NCBI RefSeq assembly: GCF_009695745.1
Contig: NZ_VUNH01000001.1
Span: forward strand, 248,001 to 312,000
DNA from: Pyramidobacter porci
Lineage (GTDB): Bacteria; Synergistota; Synergistia; Synergistales; Dethiosulfovibrionaceae
Direction of reading: 5' to 3'
Length of the DNA stretch: 64,000 nucleotides
The position numbers and the translations under genes are program-made. Below the pieces are notes generated by a model that saw only the letters and a list, made by a program, of their open reading frames with translations, did no database searches and was not told the origin of the DNA. Shown piece by piece: positions 1 through 7,514 of the stretch (positions are counted from its first letter, which is position 1; the number at the start of each line of letters is the position of its first letter).

Positions 1-1
1 G

Positions 2-679
2 ACCCGCGTGCCGCAGGTCGCGTATCGCGAAACGATCCGCAAGTCGGCCAAGGCGCAGGGCAAGCACAAAAAGCAGACCGGCGGCCACGGCCAGTACGGC
101 GACGTTTATATCGAGTTCAGCCCCCTCGAGCGGGGAGAGGGGTTCGTCTTCGAAGACAAGATCACCGGCGGCACCGTGCCGAGACAGTACATCCCCGCCG
201 TCGAAAAAGGGCTGCGCGAGTGCCTGAACAAGGGCGTGCTGGCGGCGTTCCCGACGGTGGACTTCAAAGCGTCGCTGTATTTCGGCTCGTATCACGACGT
301 CGATTCTTCGGAAATGGCCTTCAAGACGGCGGCGCATCTGGCCTTCAAGAAGGGGATGGCCGAAGCTTCACCGATCCTGCTCGAGCCGATCATGGACGTG
401 AAAGTCATCGTTCCCGATCAGTATCTCGGCGAGATCATGGGCGATTTCAACACCCGTCGCGGCCGTATCATGGGCGTCGACACGCTGGGGCACCTCCAGG
501 TCGTCAACGCGCAGGTGCCTCAGGCGGAGATGTTCCAGTACGCCATCAATCTGCGTTCCATGACTTCCGGGCGCGGAACTTACGAAATGGCTTTCTCGCA
601 TTACGATCCCGTTCCCGAAGAGATCACGAAGAAGATCGTCTCCGAGCGCCAGGGTCTGCTGACCGAGGAAGAGGAATAG
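2..679 (+). CDS. EF-G-like translation factor, C-terminal part (cut by window edge)
   Basis: This is the 3' end of a translational GTPase; the reading frame is open from base 2 and the start lies outside the window. The 225 visible residues cover EF-G domains IV and V. Near the start are the motifs KKQTGGHGQYGDV and GGTVPRQYIPAVEKG, followed by LLEPIMDVKVIVPDQYLGEI and GDFNTRRGRIMGVD and the C-terminal LRSMTSGRGTYEMAFSHYDPVP. The HKKQTGGHGQ form is typical of the EF-G-like paralogue group (FusA2 type) rather than canonical EF-G, so this is probably the second EF-G-like gene. The GTPase domain is not visible, so canonical FusA cannot be fully excluded. A strong terminator hairpin follows 16 bases after the stop codon. 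Confidence 0.9.
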   Translation, partial: TRVPQVAYRETIRKSAKAQGKHKKQTGGHGQYGDVYIEFSPLERGEGFVFEDKITGGTVPRQYIPAVEKGLRECLNKGVLAAFPTVDFKASLYFGSYHDVDSSEMAFKTAAHLAFKKGMAEASPILLEPIMDVKVIVPDQYLGEIMGDFNTRRGRIMGVDTLGHLQVVNAQVPQAEMFQYAINLRSMTSGRGTYEMAFSHYDPVPEEITKKIVSERQGLLTEEEE

Positions 680-694
680 TTTTCGATTTGACAG

Positions 695-738
695 AAGCCT
701 GCTTTCCGCATTGCATTCACTCGAAAAGCAGGCTTTTT
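695..738 (+). terminator. Intrinsic terminator after EF-G-like gene
   Basis: An 11-bp perfect stem pairs AAGCCTGCTTT (695-705) with AAAGCAGGCTT (725-735), and the T-run extends to 738. It lies 16 bases after the EF-G-like stop codon and before tpiA, so tpiA probably has its own transcription start or depends on read-through. Confidence 0.85.
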
Positions 739-772
739 GACACTCATCAGCGCAGACAAAGCGAGGTCAGGC

Positions 773-1528
773 ATGAAAAAAATCTTCTTGTTCGGCAATT
801 GGAAAATGAATCAGAGTCTTCGCGCCACAGAGAATTTTGCCGCTGAGAGCGCCGCGTTCTTTTCAGAACGGCCGGGCTTGAAAGCCGAAACGGAGATTTG
901 CATTTTTCCGCCCTTTGTCCTGATCCCCGAAGCGGTGAAAAACTTCACGAATCTCGGCGTCACCGTGGGGGCGCAAAACGCCAGCGATCATGGCGAAGGC
1001 GCTTATACCGGCGAGGTCGCGCCGTCGATGCTGAAGGAAGCCGGCTGTCGGTATGTGATCGTCGGGCACAGCGAGCGACGCCATATCTACGGCGAATCCT
1101 CGGAGCTGGTCAACAAAAAAGCGTTGAATTGCCTGACGTCCGGTCTGATCCCGGTGCTGTGCGTCGGTGAAACGCTCGAAGAGCGCGACGCCGGACGAAC
1201 GACCGACGTCATTTCCGATCAGCTTCGAAAAGGCGTGAAAGACTTTCCCGCCGGCGCGGCGTATGTCGTCGCTTACGAACCCGTCTGGGCCATCGGCACC
1301 GGCCGCGCGGCCAGCGCCGAGGACGCCGAGAAAGTTTGCCGCCTCATCAAAGATTCGGTTCGCGTTCCGGTTCTGTACGGCGGCTCGGTCAAACCGTCGA
1401 ACGCGGCGGAACTCTTCAGCCGGCCGTCGATCGACGGCGGCCTGATCGGCGGCGCTTCATTGAAAGCGCGGGATTTTTTCGCGATCCTGAAGAATTTCCG
1501 CGCCGCGGAGCTGGAGGCTGTACTTTAG
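773..1528 (+). CDS. tpiA: Triosephosphate isomerase
   Basis: A glycolytic enzyme that interconverts dihydroxyacetone phosphate and glyceraldehyde 3-phosphate in the cytoplasm. The 251-residue length is normal for the family. Catalytic residues are visible: Lys11 in FGNWKMN, His99 in VGHSERR, and Glu169 in AYEPVWAIGTG. The phosphate-binding region LYGGSVKP and the C-terminal GGLIGGASL are present. The ATG at 773 is chosen because it starts at the conserved N-terminus (MKKIFLFGNWKMN) and has GAGG about 7 bases upstream; an upstream TTG at 737 would add 12 residues with no family match. It is preceded by a terminator and followed by about 100 bases before a small membrane-protein gene. Confidence 0.97.
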   Translation: MKKIFLFGNWKMNQSLRATENFAAESAAFFSERPGLKAETEICIFPPFVLIPEAVKNFTNLGVTVGAQNASDHGEGAYTGEVAPSMLKEAGCRYVIVGHSERRHIYGESSELVNKKALNCLTSGLIPVLCVGETLEERDAGRTTDVISDQLRKGVKDFPAGAAYVVAYEPVWAIGTGRAASAEDAEKVCRLIKDSVRVPVLYGGSVKPSNAAELFSRPSIDGGLIGGASLKARDFFAILKNFRAAELEAVL

Positions 1529-1629
1529 TCGAAAACCGACACAAGCTCTTCTATAAGCAACATAAGATACATTATAGGACACGATGAAAAATGAAATGAC
1601 TGGAACAAAATTTCAAGGAGGCATATATA

Positions 1630-1980
1630 ATGGAAGAAAAAACGAAGATCGCCGAATACATCAAAAGTTTGGGTGTAAAGAAAATTGTTCTGATCGTTCT
1701 TGGCGTTGTTCTGCTCCTGAACATTTTGGCTACGGTGACGAACAGCCGTTTCGACTCTCTGAAGGCCGAGCTGGATCAGATCAAGACGTCAGCCGTCGGA
1801 CAGATGCCGAGCGACGAGATCGCCCAGGTCAAAAAAGACCTGGCGTCGATGCAGAAATCCGTCGACGAGCTCAAAGCCTTCACCCAAAATCTTGCCCGCG
1901 CCGAATACGACGCCTTCAAAGCCCAGCTTGAGCAGATGAACAAGCATCTTGACGAAATGGGCAAAGTGATCGGCAAATAA
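1630..1980 (+). CDS. Small membrane-anchored coiled-coil protein of unknown function
   Basis: A 116-residue protein that I do not recognise. It starts at an ATG with an excellent ribosome-binding site (AAGGAGG at 1615-1621, 8 bases away). A charged N-terminus of 18 residues is followed by one hydrophobic helix (about residues 19-36, IVLIVLGVVLLLNIL). The remainder is polar and heptad-like (LKAELDQIKT, QVKKDLASMQKSVDELK, KAQLEQMNKHLDEMGK), predicting a coiled coil outside the membrane. Cysteine is absent. Orientation suggests the coiled coil faces the periplasm, but this is inference. Similar architectures occur in envelope spacer proteins and phage-shock-like proteins, without enough similarity to name one. 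The non-coding structured segment begins one base after its stop codon. Confidence 0.8.
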   Translation: MEEKTKIAEYIKSLGVKKIVLIVLGVVLLLNILATVTNSRFDSLKAELDQIKTSAVGQMPSDEIAQVKKDLASMQKSVDELKAFTQNLARAEYDAFKAQLEQMNKHLDEMGKVIGK

Positions 1981-1981
1981 C

Positions 1982-2106
1982 ACTATTTCTCAATTAAAAT
2001 GCCGAACACGGAGGCACTGCGGGGAGATTCACACAGCGAGCTGCGCAGACTGCGCAGCGGTCGAGGCAGTCCTGAACGACATTAGTGCTTTCTATCGAGA
2101 AATAGT
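1982..2106 (+). promoter_or_regulatory. Candidate structured RNA domain (aptamer-like) before D-2-hydroxyacid dehydrogenase
   Basis: A 125-base non-coding segment is closed by a perfect 10-bp inverted repeat: ACTATTTCTC at 1982-1991 and GAGAAATAGT at 2097-2106. Inside it are an 8-bp hairpin with a 3-base loop (GCTGCGCA / TGCGCAGC, 2040-2058) and a pairing of ACTGC (about 2016) with GCAGT (about 2066). The segment is followed 22 bases later by a terminator hairpin and then the dehydrogenase gene, an order typical of transcriptional riboswitches. It matches no riboswitch consensus that I know. It could equally be the 3' untranslated region of the gene before it, or a free small RNA. Confidence 0.4.
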
Positions 2107-2128
2107 ATAAGGTATCTGGCTCAAAGAC

Positions 2129-2171
2129 GAATCCCCGGAAAAGAGACGCTTCTCTTCTGGGGATTCTCTTT
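2129..2171 (+). terminator. Terminator or attenuator hairpin before D-2-hydroxyacid dehydrogenase
   Basis: The stem GAATCCCC (2129-2136) pairs with GGGGATTC (2159-2166), and AAGAGA/TCTCTT extends it inside. A short U-rich run (TCTTT) follows. The 5' arm can instead pair with GGGGAGATTC at 2021-2030 (two-base bulge), inside the structured segment upstream, which would form an antiterminator. A TATAAT directly after the hairpin (2171-2176) could be a -10 box of a promoter for the dehydrogenase, though no convincing -35 is seen. Confidence 0.6.
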
Positions 2172-2202
2172 ATAATGAGCAGGCGAAAGGAATTTTTCAG
2201 AC

Positions 2203-3186
2203 ATGAAGCCACGTGTGACAGTCATCGAGCCGGAAGGACCCGAAGCATGGTTCGCCGCTTTGAGCGAGATCGCCGAGGTCGAATTTTTCAATCCCCGCGG
2301 CCCCGTGCAGCCGGCGGAAATCGACGGTATCCTCGCCCATTCCGCGGCGGTCGTGATTACCTCCGCGACGGCGATATCCAACGATCAGCTGCTGGCGGCG
2401 AGCGGACTCAAACTCATCGCCAAGTGCGGCGGGGCCCCCTCCAATATCGACGTCAAATATGCCGCCCGCTGCGGCGTTGCCGTCTCGTGCGTTCCCGGCG
2501 CTAACACGACGACGATCGCCGAATATACCGTCATGCTGATTATCGCCGCGCTGCGGCGTTTCGACCTGCAGCTGCCGGTCATCCGCCAGGGCGGCTGGCG
2601 CAGCCCTGACTTTCTGCTGGGGCATGACCTGCGCGGCGCGACGATCGGGATCGTCGGGCTGGGAGCCATCGGACGAGAAGTCCTCGACCGACTCGTCCCC
2701 TTCGGCTGCCGCCTGCTCGTCTACTCCCCTCATGCCCGGAAGAGCTGCGCGGACGACGCCAGGTTCTCCTTCGTCGAGACTTTGGAAGAGATGCTGCCTC
2801 GATGTGACGCCGTGACGCTTCACTGCCGGGTGGACGAAGCCACGCGGGGATTTTTCGACGAGCGCCTTTTCAAAATGATGAAGCCCGGTTCCGTCTTCGT
2901 CAACACGGCCCGCGGCGCGCTCGTCGACGAACCGGCGCTCGCCCGGGCGCTCGAAAACGGCCCCTTGTCCGCCGCGGCGGTTGACGTCTTTCAGGTCGAG
3001 CCGCCGCAGTCCGGAAATCCGCTTCTTCGCTGCGGCAACGCCCTGCTTGCGCCCCATTCCGCCGGCTGGACCGGCGAAGCGCTGCGGCGCGAGTGCCGCG
3101 GAGCCGTTCGCTCTGTTCTCGCCTATTTCCGGCACGAACGAATTCCCGGTTTGCTGAACGAAGAATATATTCGACATCTCCGCTGA
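2203..3186 (+). CDS. D-2-hydroxyacid dehydrogenase (phosphoglycerate dehydrogenase-like)
   Basis: An NAD-dependent 2-hydroxyacid dehydrogenase of 327 residues. The Rossmann nucleotide-binding motif VGLGAIG is at residues 151-157. The family catalytic residues are visible: Arg in NTARGALVD, Glu in FQVEPP and His in LAPHSAG. The length matches the single-lobe SerA/GyaR/Ddh-type enzymes without the ACT domain of full-length SerA. The substrate (3-phosphoglycerate, glyoxylate, hydroxypyruvate or D-lactate type) cannot be read from the sequence. The ATG at 2203 has AAAGGA about 10 bases upstream. The upstream region contains a structured element and a terminator hairpin, so expression may be attenuated. 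A bidirectional terminator separates it from the convergent radical-SAM gene. Confidence 0.9.
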   Translation: MKPRVTVIEPEGPEAWFAALSEIAEVEFFNPRGPVQPAEIDGILAHSAAVVITSATAISNDQLLAASGLKLIAKCGGAPSNIDVKYAARCGVAVSCVPGANTTTIAEYTVMLIIAALRRFDLQLPVIRQGGWRSPDFLLGHDLRGATIGIVGLGAIGREVLDRLVPFGCRLLVYSPHARKSCADDARFSFVETLEEMLPRCDAVTLHCRVDEATRGFFDERLFKMMKPGSVFVNTARGALVDEPALARALENGPLSAAAVDVFQVEPPQSGNPLLRCGNALLAPHSAGWTGEALRRECRGAVRSVLAYFRHERIPGLLNEEYIRHLR

Positions 3187-3245
3187 AAGGACAACTCTCC
3201 ACGCCGGCTCCTCCGAGCCTGGGTGTAGAGTGTTGTCCTTTTTGT
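3187..3245. terminator. Terminator between convergent genes
   Basis: AAGGACAAC (3187-3195) pairs with GTTGTCCTT (3232-3240). Interior partial pairing of CTCCAC with GTGTAGAG extends the stem, and a T-run follows on the plus side. It starts at the dehydrogenase stop and ends 13 bases before the end of the minus-strand radical-SAM gene. Confidence 0.75.
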
Positions 3246-3257
3246 CTTATAATTATT

Positions 3258-4172
3258 TTACAAGGCCGGCACGTCGCGTCGAGCCGACAGGAATCGAGCG
3301 GCAATGGCGCGTTCCAGCGGTTCTTTCTCCAGAATCCAGGCGGGCGCGACGAGCCGAGAGGGGCGCACTCCCGCCGTCAATCTCTGCAGAACGACGCCGT
3401 CGGGCAAACGGCAAAGGGCGTCGACGAGCCGGTCGACGTATTCTTCCCTGCTCAGCGGCGCGAATCGTCCCGACCGATACAGTTCTTCCAGCGCGGTCCC
3501 CCGCAGGACGCATAACGGATGGAATTTGAGCGCCTGCACTCCCCTGTCTGTAAGCCACAACGCCGAGCGTGCCAGTTGGTCTTCGAATTCTCCGGGGATG
3601 CCCGCGATCAGGTGCGCGCAGACCTGCACGCGCGTTTTGCCGAGGCGGGCAAGAGCCCGCTCCACGACGTCCAGCCCATGCCCGCGGCGCAGCCACTGCA
3701 AACCACGCGGATCCGCCGTCTGCACGCCGAGCTCCAGCCAGACTTGACACAGCTCCGTCAGCTCCTGCAGATAATCCAGAACCGGCTCGGGCAGCAGGTC
3801 GGGGCGCGTGCTCACGGAAATGGCGCGTACGTTCGCGCCCAAAGCGGCCGCGGCGTCGAGCGCTTCATTGAGCGCCGCGGCGAAGCGTTCCAGCGGCAGA
3901 TTGGTGGCCGAATAGCTCTGAAAGTACAGAATGATGGAACGAGTGCCGTAATGTTTCCAGGCTCCGGCGATTCCCTTTCTGACCTGTTCCCGCAGAGATA
4001 TGCCCCGAATGAAGGCGCCGCTGCCGCCTCCCCTTTCGTCGCAGAAAATGCATCCGCCGCCGTGGAGCCCCTGTCGATGGGGGCAGCCGGCTCCGATATC
4101 CAGAGAAACTTTCTGGACCCGTTCGCCGAATTGCCGGCGCAAAACGGCCGACCATCGTAACAGCTGTTTCAT
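3258..4172 (-). CDS. Radical SAM protein, YhcC / TIGR01212 family
   Basis: A 304-residue protein of the uncharacterised YhcC-type radical SAM family. Near the N-terminus is SLDIGAGCPHR followed by GGGCIFC, giving the spaced cysteines (C-x11-12-C-x2-C) that this family uses for its 4Fe-4S cluster instead of the usual CxxxCxxC. Other family features are YFQSYSATNLP, ISVSTRPDLLP, ELGVQTA and HLIAGIPGE. The enzyme should bind SAM in the cytoplasm, but its substrate is not established; related Elp3-like enzymes suggest RNA modification, which is only a hint. It is monocistronic, convergent with the dehydrogenase gene and divergent from the efflux operon. Confidence 0.88.
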   Translation of the reverse strand: MKQLLRWSAVLRRQFGERVQKVSLDIGAGCPHRQGLHGGGCIFCDERGGGSGAFIRGISLREQVRKGIAGAWKHYGTRSIILYFQSYSATNLPLERFAAALNEALDAAAALGANVRAISVSTRPDLLPEPVLDYLQELTELCQVWLELGVQTADPRGLQWLRRGHGLDVVERALARLGKTRVQVCAHLIAGIPGEFEDQLARSALWLTDRGVQALKFHPLCVLRGTALEELYRSGRFAPLSREEYVDRLVDALCRLPDGVVLQRLTAGVRPSRLVAPAWILEKEPLERAIAARFLSARRDVPAL

Positions 4173-4289
4173 GAATTTTGCGCTCCTCTGCCGCGCGGAA
4201 AAATCGTTTTTTTTCCGGATTCGGCCGCTCTGATCGCATGATCGTCGCGGATTTTGCCGAACGTTAAGCTCTAATTGTCATAATCTACA

Positions 4290-4319
4290 TTGTGTGCGCG
4301 TTCAAAATAGAGATATAAT
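4290..4319 (+). promoter_or_regulatory. Putative sigma-70 promoter of efflux operon
   Basis: TTGTGT (4290-4295), an 18-base spacer and a perfect TATAAT (4314-4319) lie in the AT-rich divergent region between the radical-SAM gene and the RND pump. Transcription would start near 4326, about 80 bases before the pump ATG. A regulator gene is not present next to the operon. Confidence 0.45.
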
Positions 4320-4408
4320 TCAAAATCGGAGCCATTATAACTCAAGCAGGGCGAAATTTGCGCGTCTTCGGTCGGGGCGCCGTTCGATGGCGGGAAAGGA
4401 CGGATAAG

Positions 4409-7400
4409 ATGAAAATTGTCGAAGGTTCGATGCGCCGGCCTGTCGGCGTGATCATCGGCACGCTGGCGCTGATCGTCTTCGGACTGTACGGGCTGTATCA
4501 GATCGGCATCGAGCGGATGCCCAACGTCGATATCCCCGTCGTCATGGTGCGCACGACGCTCGAGGGCGCCAGTCCCGCCATCGTCGACAACGACGTGACC
4601 GACGTCCTGGAAGCGCGCATCAACACCATCGAAGGCATCAAAAACATCTCGTCGAGCAGCTACGAGGGCCGCTCTTTCATTATCGTCGAGTTCGTCCTCG
4701 AGCGCGACATCGACAACGCTGCCGCCGACGTCCGCGGCAAAGCGAGCATGGTGCAGAGCAGCCTTCCCGACGACGCCGAAAGCCCGCAGATCGACAAATT
4801 CAACATGGACGACCGCCCCGTCATGTTCATTGCCGTCGAAAATCGAGGACAGACCAACAAACGCGACCTTTCCCGATTCGTCGACAAAGTCGCCCTCGAA
4901 CGTCTGCAAACGGTTCAGGGGGTCGGCGGCGCCGAAAGCGGCGGTTTTCAGGAACGGCAGATCCGCGTCTGGGTCGATCCGGACAAACTGGAATCGCGCA
5001 ACCTCACGGCTCTCGAAGTGAAAAACGCGATCCAGAACAAGCATGTGGAGCTGCCCGCCGGTCGGGTCGAGACCGGCGCGCAGGAGTACGGAATCCGTCT
5101 TAACGGCGAATATGCCAGCGTCGATGAACTGGCCAATCTGCCGATCAAAAACGTCAACGGCGCCATCATTCGCCTTCGCGACATCGCCCGCATCGAAGAC
5201 GGCTTTGAAGACGTCAGGAACGTCGCGATCTACAACGGCAAAGACACAATCCTGATTTCCATCCGCAAACAGCGCGGCGCCAACGAGGTCGATCTCGCCG
5301 CAGGCGTGAAAAAGCGCCTCGAAGAGCTGAACGCCATCGCGCCGCCGGGCGTGACGCTGAAAGTCGTTCAGGACAACTCCGTCTACATCCTCAACTCCAT
5401 GCACGGCGTGCGCGACGACATCATCATGGGAATCCTGCTGACCTCCCTGATCATGTTCCTGTTCCTGCGCACCTTCAGGGCGACCGTGGTCACGGTCATC
5501 ACGATCCCCGTCTGCCTTTTGGGAAGCGTCATCGTCCTTTGGGGCATGGGGCTGACGCTGAACAACATGAGCGCCATGGGATTGTCGCTGGCCGTCGGCA
5601 TGGTCGTCGACGCGACCACCGTCGTGATCGAAAACGTGCAGCGCCACCGTGAGATGGGCAAGACGGCCCTGCGGGCGGCGCTCGACGGCACCGGCGAAGT
5701 AGGCGCTTCGGTCATTGCCGGCGCGGCGACGACGATCGCCGTGTTCCTGCCCGTCGCGCTGATGCCCGGCATGATCGGTCGTTTCTTCAGCTCCTTCGGC
5801 ACCACGGTGACGGTGACAATCGCCATCTCGCTGCTCCTTTCGGTGACCCTGACGCCGTTTCTGTGCGCCAATCTGTTGGGGCGCATGAAAAAGCCGGCTC
5901 GCTGGCAGAACTGGATGGAGAAACCGCTGATCTGGCTCGAGCGCGGCTACGGGCGCGTCCTGAAAGCGGCAGTCCGCCATCGTCTCGTTACGCTGACAAT
6001 CGCCGTCGGCGCTTTCAGCGCAGGCATTTTCATCGCCGGGAAGCTGGGCAGCGAATTTTTCCCCAACGAAGATCAGGGCCGCTTCAATATCAGCATCGAA
6101 ATGGCGGCCGACGCTTCGATCGAGAGCACGCTCGCCTTCATGAAGGAGCTTTCCGAAACGGTCCAACAGGACCCGCGGGTTCTGTACACCTACGGCAACG
6201 CCGGCGGCGGCGCCGGTTCGGCCGTGTACAAAGGGACGCTGCATGTCCATCTCGTCGACCGCAAGCTCAGGCCCTCGTCCGGCGCGATCATGCGCGAATG
6301 GCGCGAAAAGCTCGCCGCTTACAAGGACGTGGACATCAAGCTCGGCAACTGGGGCGGCAGCGATCTGACGCTGGTCATCCAAGGGCCGACCACGGAAGAT
6401 CTGGCCAAGCTCGGCGACGAGATCAAAGCCGATCTGCAGCGCGAAAAACGCGGTCTCACGGATATCGTCACCGACCTGCAGATGAACAAGCCGCGCATCA
6501 ACCTTGAACTCAACCGCGCCCTGGCGGACGACCTCGGCGTCAACGTGAGGACGCTTTCGTCCGAGCTCGACGCCTGGTTCGGCGGCACGACTGCCGGCAC
6601 GTTCAACGACGAAGGGTATCGCTACGACATCCGCATCCGCGCCGACGAACCCGGACGCAACACGCCGGACAAAGTTCTCAACACGCTCGTGCGCACGAAC
6701 GGCGGCGAGCTGATCCGCGCCGACGGGCTGGTTTCGCCCGTCATGGACATGGCCCCGAACGTCATCAAGCGCTACAACCGGCAGCGTTCCATCCAGATCC
6801 AGGCTAATACCGAAGGGATCTCGCCCGGCGAAGGCATTCGGATCATGGAAGAGGTCTTCCATCGCCACGCCCCGCAGAACGGGCTCTTCACGATGACGCC
6901 GGCCGGAGATTCGGAAAACATGCGGGAGAGCTTCGGCTACATCCTCACGGGCATCGTTTTCGCCATCGTGCTGGTATACATGGTCATGGCCGTACAGTTC
7001 GAATCGTTCCTGCACCCCCTGACGGTGATGTTCTCCCTGCCGCTCATGACCAGCGGCGCGTTCGGCTTCCTCTACCTGATGGGACTGCGCTTAAGCGTCA
7101 TGAGCCTGATGGGGATCATCCTCCTGATCGGCATCGTCGTCAACAACGCCATCATGCTCGTCGACTTTGCCAACAAGGAACGCGCCAAGGGGCTGGACAA
7201 AGTCACGGCGATGTTGAACGCCGGGCCGCTGCGCCTGCGGGCCATCCTGATGACGACGGTCTCGACGATGATCAGCACGCTGCCGATCGCCCTCGGCCTC
7301 AGCCTTGGCGGCGAAGTGCGCCAGCCCATGTCGGCGGCCGTGATCGGCGGCCTTTTCACTTCCACGCTTTTAACGCTGCTCGTCATCCCCGTCGTGTATC

Positions 7401-7513
7401 TGCTGATGGACGATTTCGCCGATTACGTCAAAGGCACAGTGCGCCACGCAAGGGCCGTGCGCCGCGGGCGCGAGATGAAAAAAGCGGCGCTTTCCCAGAC
7501 GAAAGGAGCGTAA
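4409..7513 (+). CDS. RND-family efflux pump, inner-membrane transporter (AcrB-like)
   Basis: A proton-driven tripartite efflux transporter of 1,034 residues, the usual HAE1/AcrB length. It has an N-terminal helix (about 10-30), a large periplasmic domain, a first block of helices (about 335-535), a second periplasmic domain, and a final block of helices (about 860-1010). The TM4 signature reads GMVVDATTVVIENV; the first aspartate (residue 401) is kept but the second of the AcrB DD pair is alanine. The TM10 motif is VVNNAIMLVDFAN, with asparagine where AcrB has its key lysine. The ATG at 4409 is preferred (GGAAAGGA 9 bases upstream; the family starts at MKIVEGSMRRPV). The stop lies one base before the TolC gene. 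Confidence 0.95.
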   Translation: MKIVEGSMRRPVGVIIGTLALIVFGLYGLYQIGIERMPNVDIPVVMVRTTLEGASPAIVDNDVTDVLEARINTIEGIKNISSSSYEGRSFIIVEFVLERDIDNAAADVRGKASMVQSSLPDDAESPQIDKFNMDDRPVMFIAVENRGQTNKRDLSRFVDKVALERLQTVQGVGGAESGGFQERQIRVWVDPDKLESRNLTALEVKNAIQNKHVELPAGRVETGAQEYGIRLNGEYASVDELANLPIKNVNGAIIRLRDIARIEDGFEDVRNVAIYNGKDTILISIRKQRGANEVDLAAGVKKRLEELNAIAPPGVTLKVVQDNSVYILNSMHGVRDDIIMGILLTSLIMFLFLRTFRATVVTVITIPVCLLGSVIVLWGMGLTLNNMSAMGLSLAVGMVVDATTVVIENVQRHREMGKTALRAALDGTGEVGASVIAGAATTIAVFLPVALMPGMIGRFFSSFGTTVTVTIAISLLLSVTLTPFLCANLLGRMKKPARWQNWMEKPLIWLERGYGRVLKAAVRHRLVTLTIAVGAFSAGIFIAGKLGSEFFPNEDQGRFNISIEMAADASIESTLAFMKELSETVQQDPRVLYTYGNAGGGAGSAVYKGTLHVHLVDRKLRPSSGAIMREWREKLAAYKDVDIKLGNWGGSDLTLVIQGPTTEDLAKLGDEIKADLQREKRGLTDIVTDLQMNKPRINLELNRALADDLGVNVRTLSSELDAWFGGTTAGTFNDEGYRYDIRIRADEPGRNTPDKVLNTLVRTNGGELIRADGLVSPVMDMAPNVIKRYNRQRSIQIQANTEGISPGEGIRIMEEVFHRHAPQNGLFTMTPAGDSENMRESFGYILTGIVFAIVLVYMVMAVQFESFLHPLTVMFSLPLMTSGAFGFLYLMGLRLSVMSLMGIILLIGIVVNNAIMLVDFANKERAKGLDKVTAMLNAGPLRLRAILMTTVSTMISTLPIALGLSLGGEVRQPMSAAVIGGLFTSTLLTLLVIPVVYLLMDDFADYVKGTVRHARAVRRGREMKKAALSQTKGA

Positions 7514-7514
7514 C

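Noticed and set aside
1982-2106. 6S RNA
   Set aside because: There is a closing stem and an apical hairpin, but the element is only about 125 bases, shorter than usual, and I cannot place the conserved bubble sequences. A covariance search would settle this.
4271-7015. A 914-codon open frame on the minus strand opposite the RND pump
   Set aside because: It mirrors the codon structure of the pump gene, has no family motifs or ribosome-binding site, and is expected from high GC at third positions.
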